Below are positions 58,230 to 64,000 of a DNA stretch of 64,000 bases, piece by piece (the stretch's first letter is position 1; every line of letters starts with the position of its first letter). Under the pieces are notes generated by a model. The model did no database searches. It saw only the letters and a program-made list of their open reading frames with translations, and had not been told where the DNA came from. This DNA comes from Sulfitobacter pontiacus (lineage in GTDB: Bacteria > Pseudomonadota > Alphaproteobacteria > Rhodobacterales > Rhodobacteraceae), in the NCBI RefSeq assembly GCF_040790665.1, contig NZ_CP160849.1:496001-560000 (forward strand), read 5' to 3'. A program made the position numbers and the translations under genes.

Positions 58230-58673
58230 ATGTTGGATAATCTGCCCCGTGGAACGATCTGTATTGAAGATATCGAAATCGGCATGACGCGCTATCTGCG
58301 CAAGGTCATCACCGACGAAGACATCGAGATGTTCGCGCAAGTGTCCACTGATCGTAATCCGGTACATCTGGACGACGCCTATGCGCAGGACACGATCTTT
58401 GAGGGGCGGATCGCCCACGGCATGCTGACTGCGGGCCTGATCTCTGCCGTGATCGGAGAGCAGTTGCCGGGGCATGGCACCGTCTACATGGCGCAGTCGC
58501 TCAAGTTTCTGGCCCCCGTGCGCCCCGGCGATCTGGTCTATGCCGAGGTGAAGGTCACCAATATCGAATTCGACAAGCGGCGTGTGAAACTGGATTGTCA
58601 CTGTGCGATTGAGGGCAAAAAGGTCCTGATTGGCGAAGCAACCGTTCTGGCCCCGTCGCGCAAGTTCGACTGA
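58230..58673 (+). CDS. MaoC-like (R)-specific enoyl-CoA hydratase family protein
   Basis: 147-residue hotdog protein. The hydratase-2 motif STDRNPVHLDDAYAQDTIFE with Asp and His, then GRIAHGMLTAGLISAVIG, matches PhaJ/MaoC. It probably hydrates enoyl-CoA to (R)-3-hydroxyacyl-CoA, which could feed PHA synthesis, though no pha gene is near. AAAGGG lies upstream of the ATG. Confidence 0.92.
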   Translation: MLDNLPRGTICIEDIEIGMTRYLRKVITDEDIEMFAQVSTDRNPVHLDDAYAQDTIFEGRIAHGMLTAGLISAVIGEQLPGHGTVYMAQSLKFLAPVRPGDLVYAEVKVTNIEFDKRRVKLDCHCAIEGKKVLIGEATVLAPSRKFD

Positions 58674-58778
58674 CGACACCCCTGCGACCAGCCCCCGTCC
58701 CGGGACGCTGCGGTTTTTCGGTACCGTGACCCGCCCCGCTGCTTGTCAGCACCGGCAGAGGGGGCTACCACCAAGCGC

Positions 58779-59711
58779 ATGGAAATCATTCGCGACTATC
58801 AATTTGTATCCGCTTCCGATCAGGGGGCGACCGCCGCTATTGGCAACTTTGACGGCGTGCATCTGGGACATCTGTCGGTCATCGACATGGCCCGTGCTGC
58901 CCTGCCCGACGCGCCCTTGGGTGTGGTCACATTCGAGCCACATCCCCGCGAATATTTCGCCCCCGACGCCCCGCCTTTCCGCCTGATGGGCGCAGAGGCG
59001 CGCGCGCACCAGTTGCAAAAGATCGGCGTCGACAAGCTGTATGAGCTGGGGTTCGATGCCGCTCTATCCGGCCTCAGCCCCCGCGCCTTTGCGCAGGAGG
59101 TGATCGTTGATGGTCTGGGCCTGCGCCATGTGGTCGTGGGTGCGGACTTCCGCTTTGGCAAGGCGCGCGCGGGCACCGCTGAACAGCTGCAGGCCTTCGG
59201 TGCCGAGATGGGGTTCGGCGTGACCATCGCGCCGCTGATGGCGAAGGGCCCCGACACCGTGTCTTCGACCGCGATCCGCAACGCGCTGACAGAGGCACGC
59301 CCCCGCGATGCCGCCGCGATGCTGGGCCATTGGCACCGTGTTGAAGGCCCGATCCTGCACGGTGAAAAGCGCGGGCGCGAACTGGGCTACCCGACGGCGA
59401 ATATGTCGATCGACGGGCTGCACCCGCCAGCCTTTGGTGTCTATGCCGTGCTTGTCGATGTGCTTGAAGGGCCGCAGGCAGGGCGCTACCACGGCGTTGC
59501 CAGCCTTGGCGTGCGCCCTATGTTCGGCGAGAACAAGGCCAACCTCGAGACATTCATCTTCGACTTCAAAGGCGATCTCTACGGCAAGCATGTCTCGGTC
59601 GCGCTGGTCGACCACCTGCGCGGCGAGGAAAAATTCGACAGTCTTGAGGCGTTGATCACCCAGATGGATGCGGACAGCGCTCAGGCCCGCAGCATTCTGG
59701 CCGCGCTATGA
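58779..59711 (+). CDS. ribF: Bifunctional riboflavin kinase / FAD synthetase
   Basis: 310-residue enzyme making FMN and FAD. The N-terminal FAD synthetase (nucleotidyltransferase) has AAIGNFDGVHLGHLSVID and VVTFEPHPREYFAP, with VSSTAIRNALTEARPRDAA as its ISSTxIR motif. The C-terminal riboflavin kinase has RGRELGYPTANMS and the RFGENKANLETF-like block. The ATG at 58779 is preferred to a TTG at 58743. Its stop overlaps the next gene by ATGA. It feeds flavin to enzymes such as the acyl-CoA dehydrogenase and TrxB. Confidence 0.96.
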   Translation: MEIIRDYQFVSASDQGATAAIGNFDGVHLGHLSVIDMARAALPDAPLGVVTFEPHPREYFAPDAPPFRLMGAEARAHQLQKIGVDKLYELGFDAALSGLSPRAFAQEVIVDGLGLRHVVVGADFRFGKARAGTAEQLQAFGAEMGFGVTIAPLMAKGPDTVSSTAIRNALTEARPRDAAAMLGHWHRVEGPILHGEKRGRELGYPTANMSIDGLHPPAFGVYAVLVDVLEGPQAGRYHGVASLGVRPMFGENKANLETFIFDFKGDLYGKHVSVALVDHLRGEEKFDSLEALITQMDADSAQARSILAAL

Positions 59712-60178
59712 CCGATCCGATTGCCGCCAAAGGTCTTGCCAAACGGTTCTGGGAAAAGAAGCCGCTGACGAAGATGTCGCAAGACGAATGGGAAGCGCTG
59801 TGTGACGGCTGCGGAAAATGCTGCCTGAACAAGCTTGAAGACGAAGACACCGAAGAAGTCGCCCTGACCCGCGTGGCCTGCCGCCTGCTGGATGATGCGA
59901 CCTGCCGGTGCAGCCACTACGAGAACCGGCACCAGTTTGTGCCCGACTGCATCGTTCTGAAGCCCGACAATCTGGATACCCACGCCTATTGGATGCCGCT
60001 CACCTGCGCCTATCGGCTGCTATGGCAGGGCAAGCCGCTGTATGACTGGCACCCGCTGATCAGCGGTGACCCTGATAGCGTGCACCGCGCGGGAATCTCG
60101 GTGCAGCATAACACCGTCTCGGAATTCGACACCCCGTTCGAGGAATGGGAAGACCACATCATCGAGGAGCCAACCTGA
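59708..60178 (+). CDS. YcgN family cysteine-cluster protein (UPF0260)
   Basis: 156-residue protein. FWEKKPLTKMSQDEWEALCD then GCGKCCLNKLEDEDT, CRLLDDATCRCSHYENR and DCIVLKPDN are the UPF0260/YcgN pattern; the cysteines look like a metal or iron-sulfur site of the YkgJ type. Function unknown. It is translationally coupled by ATGA to ribF and by a 1-base TGATG overlap to the threonine aldolase gene. Confidence 0.93.
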   Translation: MTDPIAAKGLAKRFWEKKPLTKMSQDEWEALCDGCGKCCLNKLEDEDTEEVALTRVACRLLDDATCRCSHYENRHQFVPDCIVLKPDNLDTHAYWMPLTCAYRLLWQGKPLYDWHPLISGDPDSVHRAGISVQHNTVSEFDTPFEEWEDHIIEEPT

Positions 60179-61215
60179 TGTTTTTTGCCTCTGACAACGC
60201 GGGCCCTGTTCACCCCCAGATCATGAACCGTCTGGCTCAGGCAAACACCGGACACGCGATGCCCTATGGCAATGATCCCATCATGGACGAAGTCCGCGAC
60301 GCGATCCGCACCGCGTTCGAGGCACCCGAGGCCGCGGTCTATCTGGTCGCAACCGGCACCGCGGCCAATGCGCTCGCGCTGGCGTGCTACACCCAACCGT
60401 GGCAGACGATCTTTTGCTCCGTCACCTCGCATATCCACGAAGACGAATGTAACGCGCCCGAGTTCTATGCCGGTGCCGCAAAGCTGACCGTGGTTGAAAC
60501 CGACGACAAGATGACGCCCGAGGCGCTGACAAAGGCGATCGAGAAACACCCCGAGGGCAATGTACATGGCGCGCAGCGCGGGCCGGTGTCGATCACGCAG
60601 GTGACCGAACGGGGCTCGGTCCACTCGCTAAAAGAGCTGAACGCCCTCACCGCTGTTGCCAAAAGCTACGACCTGCCGGTGCATCTGGACGGGGCGCGCT
60701 TTGCCAATGCGCTGGTTGCCCTGGGCTGCACCCCGGCAGAGATGACGTGGAAAGCGGGCGTGGATGTCGTCAGCTTTGGCGGCACCAAGAACGGTTGCAT
60801 GGGTGTCGAGGCGGTGATTTTCTTCGACCCCGCCAAGGCGTGGGAGTTCGAGCTGCGGCGCAAACGCGGGGCGCATCTGTTTTCCAAACACCGGTTCCTG
60901 TCTGCGCAGATGGCGGGCTATATGCAGGACGAACTGTGGAAGACGACCGCCGCCCGGGCCAATGCCAACGCGCGCCATCTGGCCGAGGGTTTGCGCACCG
61001 CAGGGGCAACGCTGCTACATAAACCCGACGCCAACATGATCTTTGCCAAATGGCCCCGCCGCATCCACCAGAAGCTGCATGATGCGGGGGCGAAATACTA
61101 TGTCATGGATGGCCCGTTAGAGGGCGACGACCCGAATGAGCCTTTATCGGCGCGGCTGGTCTGTGACTGGTCGATCGGCACAGAGGCGATCGACCAGTTC
61201 CTATCGTATTTCTGA
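60178..61215 (+). CDS. ltaE: Low-specificity L-threonine aldolase
   Basis: 345-residue PLP enzyme splitting (allo)threonine to glycine and acetaldehyde. FFASDNAGPVHPQIMNRLAQ opens the fold. HLDGARFANALVAL has the PLP Asp, and the PLP lysine is Lys-204 in SFGGTKNGCMGVEA. The start ATG overlaps the ycgN stop by one base. Together with glyA it gives the cell two routes to glycine. The 3' end is 3 bases from a convergent hydrolase gene. Confidence 0.94.
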   Translation: MFFASDNAGPVHPQIMNRLAQANTGHAMPYGNDPIMDEVRDAIRTAFEAPEAAVYLVATGTAANALALACYTQPWQTIFCSVTSHIHEDECNAPEFYAGAAKLTVVETDDKMTPEALTKAIEKHPEGNVHGAQRGPVSITQVTERGSVHSLKELNALTAVAKSYDLPVHLDGARFANALVALGCTPAEMTWKAGVDVVSFGGTKNGCMGVEAVIFFDPAKAWEFELRRKRGAHLFSKHRFLSAQMAGYMQDELWKTTAARANANARHLAEGLRTAGATLLHKPDANMIFAKWPRRIHQKLHDAGAKYYVMDGPLEGDDPNEPLSARLVCDWSIGTEAIDQFLSYF

Positions 61216-61218
61216 CGG

Positions 61219-62007
61219 CTATACCGTTTCGAGAAAGCTGCGGATTTCAGCGGCGACGGCCTGCGGGTGCGTGATCGGAGCCATGTGCCCCGCCCCTTCG
61301 ATTGCCTTGCGTGTCACGTTCGGCAAACGGCGGGCGATGGACGTGCTGATCGCATCTACCATATCCGCCGATGTGCCCCCGTCCATCAACAGCACCGGCA
61401 TCGCGGCGCGGGCAAACTTGCCCGGTTCTAGCAATCCGGCATTGTCGTCCCGCAAAAACGGCTGGCTGGCGGGCACATAATGGATACGGTCAGCCATATA
61501 CTGGCGCAGCTTTTCCGGCGTCTGCTCCCATCCGCTGCCGTCGCCCCAGCCGGTGTTGAAGATGCGCGCGGCCTCCATCCGGTCGCCCGCGTCAAAAGCC
61601 GCATCGAACCCGTCAGAGTTGCGATCCGCGGCCGCCACCCGTGCCGGATCGTCAGCCAGGGCCGCCGCGAAATAGACCGGTTCAATCATCGTCAGGCTGC
61701 GCACCAGTTCGGGGTTCTCGATGGCGATCCGCAAGCCGATCGTCGCGCCAAAAGAATGGCCGATAATATCAATCGGTTCGGTCACCAGCTCCCGCACCAG
61801 ATCGGTCGCCCGGGCATGGATATCCCCCTGCCCGTCCCAATCGGCGGATTTCCCGTGGGAGGGCAGATCGGGACACAGCAGCGTCAGTTCATCTGCCAAC
61901 GCCTCGCCCACGCCGCGCCACGCGCCGGAATGGGCAAGCGTGCAGTGAACAGCCAGCGCGTGTCGTGGGCCATGCCCGAATTGCCGTGTATATAAACCTG
62001 AACTCAC
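61219..62007 (-). CDS. Alpha/beta fold hydrolase
   Basis: 262-residue cytoplasmic hydrolase: HCTLAHSGAWRGV oxyanion region, LLCPDLPSHGKSADW, nucleophile elbow IIGHSFGATIGLRI and catalytic His in EGAGHMAPITHPQ. The start is a GTG that forms a GTGA overlap with the stop of the isomerase gene, so the two are coupled. The pairing suggests a step in aromatic or thioester/ester breakdown (inference); the exact substrate is unknown. Confidence 0.9.
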   Translation of the reverse strand: MSSGLYTRQFGHGPRHALAVHCTLAHSGAWRGVGEALADELTLLCPDLPSHGKSADWDGQGDIHARATDLVRELVTEPIDIIGHSFGATIGLRIAIENPELVRSLTMIEPVYFAAALADDPARVAAADRNSDGFDAAFDAGDRMEAARIFNTGWGDGSGWEQTPEKLRQYMADRIHYVPASQPFLRDDNAGLLEPGKFARAAMPVLLMDGGTSADMVDAISTSIARRLPNVTRKAIEGAGHMAPITHPQAVAAEIRSFLETV

Positions 62008-62600
62008 AATTTACCTGCCATCACGAGGTCAAGGTCTTCAAGCCGGTCCTGGCCCCAGAACTTGTGGCTGTCGTCCAGAATATAGAATGGCGCGCCAAAG
62101 ACGCCCTTTTCGACCGCCTCTTCCAGATTGCGCGCGTAGGTATCAGCCCCCTGCAGCAAGCCTTTATCGGCCAGCGCGGGGTCAAAGCCCGCTTTTTCAA
62201 GACAGTCGCGCACGACCGCATCTTCGGCAATATCGCGTTCCTCGGCCCAGACGGCGGTCATGATCAGCTGGCACAGCTTGCCTACGTCGCCTCCTTCGTT
62301 CTGCGCTGCGATGATCGCATAGGATGAAGGCGCACCGTTGGTGGGCCAATGCGCGGGTTTGAGATTGAACGGCATGCCCAGCTTCTTGGCCTGACGCGGC
62401 AGTTCAATCGCGCGATACTCTTGCCGCGACGGATGCCGATCTTTCGGAGGCTGCCCGCCCGTGCGCCCGAAAGCGGTAATCAGATCGAAAGGTTTATAGC
62501 TGATCGTCGCCCCGTGTTTGGCGGCGATTTCCTCAAGCCGGTTTCCCGCCAGATAGGCATATGGTGAAAGTGTCGCAAAAAAATAGTCGATATGGGGCAT
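62004..62600 (-). CDS. 2-hydroxychromene-2-carboxylate isomerase (DsbA-like)
   Basis: 198-residue kappa-class GST/DsbA-fold protein. DYFFATLSPYAYLAGNRLEE carries the Ser used for glutathione activation, and GVFGAPFYILDDSHKFWGQD is the cis-Pro and C-terminal block typical of HCCA isomerases. The known reaction is glutathione-dependent isomerisation in naphthalene breakdown, but many homologs act on other compounds. First gene of a two-gene minus-strand operon with the hydrolase. Confidence 0.93.
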   Translation of the reverse strand: MPHIDYFFATLSPYAYLAGNRLEEIAAKHGATISYKPFDLITAFGRTGGQPPKDRHPSRQEYRAIELPRQAKKLGMPFNLKPAHWPTNGAPSSYAIIAAQNEGGDVGKLCQLIMTAVWAEERDIAEDAVVRDCLEKAGFDPALADKGLLQGADTYARNLEEAVEKGVFGAPFYILDDSHKFWGQDRLEDLDLVMAGKL

Positions 62601-62708
62601 TTGGGTCTCCGATCAGGGCTGTGCAGCTTTGCCAGACCGTAAGGCCATGCTAAGCGGTGTCAACGTCACGATTCTGTCACATGTTCTGCATCCAGGGACC
62701 CTTTGCAC

Positions 62709-63728
62709 ATGGCTCAAACCACCGAACCCAAACTGATCTCAGGTAACGCGAACATGCCGTTGGCCAAAGCCATCGCACGGCGGATGTCGCTGCATCGGGG
62801 GGTCAACGTAGGGCTGGTCGACGCACGGGTCGAACGGTTCAATGACGGCGAAATCTTTGTGGAGGTTTACGAGAACGTCCGCGGCGAGGATATGTTCATC
62901 ATCCAGCCAACGTCGAACCCTGCCAATGACAACCTGATGGAACTGCTGGTCATGGCCGACGCGCTGCGCCGGTCCTCTGCGGCGCGTGTCACGGCTGTTC
63001 TGCCCTATTTCGGCTATGCCCGTCAGGACCGCCGCACCAAGGCACGCACGCCGATCACCGCCAAGATGGTCGCGAATATGATGGTCGGCAGCGGCATTGA
63101 GCGTATCCTGACGATGGACCTGCACGCCGCACAGATCCAGGGTTTCTTCGATATCCCTGTCGACAACCTCTATGCCTCCCCCGTTTTTGCGCTGGACATC
63201 CAGAACGAATTCAAGGGCCGCATGGACGAGCTGATGGTCATCTCGCCGGATGTGGGCGGCGTGGCCCGCGCACGCGAACTGGCGAAGCGCATCAACTCCC
63301 CCCTCGCCATCGTGGACAAGCGCCGCGAAAAGCCCGGCGAGATTGCAGAGATGACCGTGATCGGCGATGTGACCGACAAGGTCTGCCTGATCGTGGACGA
63401 CATCTGTGACACCGCCGGCACCCTGTGCAAAGCGGCCGAAGTGCTGATGGAAAACGGCGCGAAGGAAGTCCACTCCTACATCAGCCACGGCGTTATGTCC
63501 GGCCCTGCGGTCGAACGCGTCAGCAATTCGGTGATGAAATCGCTGGTCATCACGGACAGCATCGCGCCCACGCCCGCCGTCAAGCAAGCTACAAACATCC
63601 GGATCGTGCCCACGGCGCCGATCTTTGCGCAGGCGATCCTGAACATCTGGAACGGCACTTCGGTCTCGTCCCTGTTCGACGCCGACACGCTAGAGCCGAT
63701 CTACGACGGCATGTACAAACCCGGCTAA
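62709..63728 (+). CDS. prs: Ribose-phosphate pyrophosphokinase (PRPP synthase)
   Basis: 339-residue enzyme making PRPP from ribose-5-phosphate and [23 protein letters not shown] is the flexible/ATP region, [20 protein letters not shown] has the catalytic His, and [20 protein letters not shown] is the ribose-phosphate loop. It supplies PRPP to Upp and, through the purine pathway, PurEK in this window. The ATG at 62709 is preferred to an in-frame TTG at 62703. Confidence 0.98.
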   Translation: MAQTTEPKLISGNANMPLAKAIARRMSLHRGVNVGLVDARVERFNDGEIFVEVYENVRGEDMFIIQPTSNPANDNLMELLVMADALRRSSAARVTAVLPYFGYARQDRRTKARTPITAKMVANMMVGSGIERILTMDLHAAQIQGFFDIPVDNLYASPVFALDIQNEFKGRMDELMVISPDVGGVARARELAKRINSPLAIVDKRREKPGEIAEMTVIGDVTDKVCLIVDDICDTAGTLCKAAEVLMENGAKEVHSYISHGVMSGPAVERVSNSVMKSLVITDSIAPTPAVKQATNIRIVPTAPIFAQAILNIWNGTSVSSLFDADTLEPIYDGMYKPG

Positions 63729-63756
63729 GCGCCCCTGAAACAACGGCTGGGGGCGC
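63729..63756. terminator. GC hairpin between prs and the lectin gene
   Basis: GCGCCCC / GGGGCGC pairing around a loop of about 14 bases, directly after the prs stop. No T-run. Confidence 0.4.
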
Positions 63757-63759
63757 TGC

Positions 63760-64000
63760 TTAAAGCTCCCAGTCGTCTTGCTGCGGCAACGGCCCGATGG
63801 CCATCCAAGACGCCCTGACGCGCGCGATACGCGTATCGCCCCAGGTGCGGAACACCAGTTCAAAACCTTCCTTCGTCACATTCTCTGATCGCAGATCCGC
63901 GCGCATGACCGTGGCGTTATCCACGTCCCACAGCGCAAGCGAGGCGTGTACCGTGGGGATATCGCGGTACGGCGTGGAGAAGGTGATATGGTTGCGCCGC
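63760..64000 (-). CDS. H-type lectin domain protein, 5' end outside window
   Basis: The last 79 residues are visible. VHASLALWDVDNATVMRADL, then FELVFRTWGDTRIARVRASW and the end AIGPLPQQDDWEL, match the H-type lectin domain (Discoidin II/Helix pomatia agglutinin type) found in small roseobacter proteins. The Trp/Arg pattern fits a sugar-binding beta-sandwich. The true start and any N-terminal part are outside the window. Read as the reverse complement from 64000; the frame ends at TAA 63760-63762. Confidence 0.8.
   Translation of the reverse strand, partial: RRNHITFSTPYRDIPTVHASLALWDVDNATVMRADLRSENVTKEGFELVFRTWGDTRIARVRASWMAIGPLPQQDDWEL

Overview
The window looks like an ordinary stretch of chromosome from a marine alphaproteobacterium of the Rhodobacterales (Roseobacter group). 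The evidence is high-GC, Rhodobacteraceae-type protein sequences, a fused sulfate adenylyltransferase/APS kinase, a Hint-domain protein, an H-type lectin protein, DUF1150 beside Hsp20, and GC-rich hairpin repeats of a kind I remember from this family. A Sulfitobacter-like genus is a guess. I saw no rRNA, tRNA, CRISPR array, insertion sequence, prophage or replication origin. Coding density is high and many genes overlap by 1, 4 or 8 bases.

Layout. 1-11 kb: a coupled operon of two PaaI-type thioesterases and a MATE exporter (minus strand), two MerR regulators on either side of a LuxR solo, then a fatty-acid beta-oxidation block (acyl-CoA dehydrogenase, GST, thiolase, FadJ-like fusion). 11-16.6 kb: sulfotransferase, acyl-CoA ligase, acetyltransferase, a membrane protein that looks like a dead M48 peptidase, and a secreted SPOR protein. 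16.6-20.4 kb: pyrimidine/nucleoside salvage (cdd, deoA, deoB, upp). 20.6-25.3 kb: malic enzyme and propionyl-CoA synthetase. 25.3-34.7 kb: CsbD, NAD kinase, glyA, esterase, carB, a KAS III-like enzyme, thymidine kinase. 34.7-42.6 kb: a minus-strand cluster with proC, YbjN and ubiK, the coupled plus-strand lgt-methyltransferase-pgeF operon, a 47-residue protein, a degenerate Hint protein and an Lrp regulator. 42.8-51.8 kb: trxB, sat-cysC, hsp20-DUF1150, purEK, an orphan phnM with a secreted lipase-like protein, Nudix, EamA. 51.9-64 kb: groESL under CIRCE, a DUF2161 nuclease-fold protein, ppaC, an AhpD-like/TetR pair, a HAD protein, MaoC, ribF-ycgN-ltaE, a hydrolase/isomerase pair, prs, and the edge of an H-type lectin gene.

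How they work together. The left part supplies acyl-CoA activation, oxidation and thioester release. The middle part feeds nucleotides (salvage, carbamoyl phosphate, PurEK, PRPP synthase) and joins the TCA cycle to C3 metabolism (malic enzyme, PrpE). Stress control is visible directly: a perfect CIRCE at groESL and a sigma-32-like promoter at hsp20.

I found no convincing large undescribed system. The best leads are small: a dispersed double-hairpin repeat with a compensatory base change, the pseudo-M48 membrane protein, the Hint protein that has lost both catalytic positions, a thioesterase/MATE operon that may export released acids, a structured gap holding a DnaA-box match, and several clear operator palindromes.
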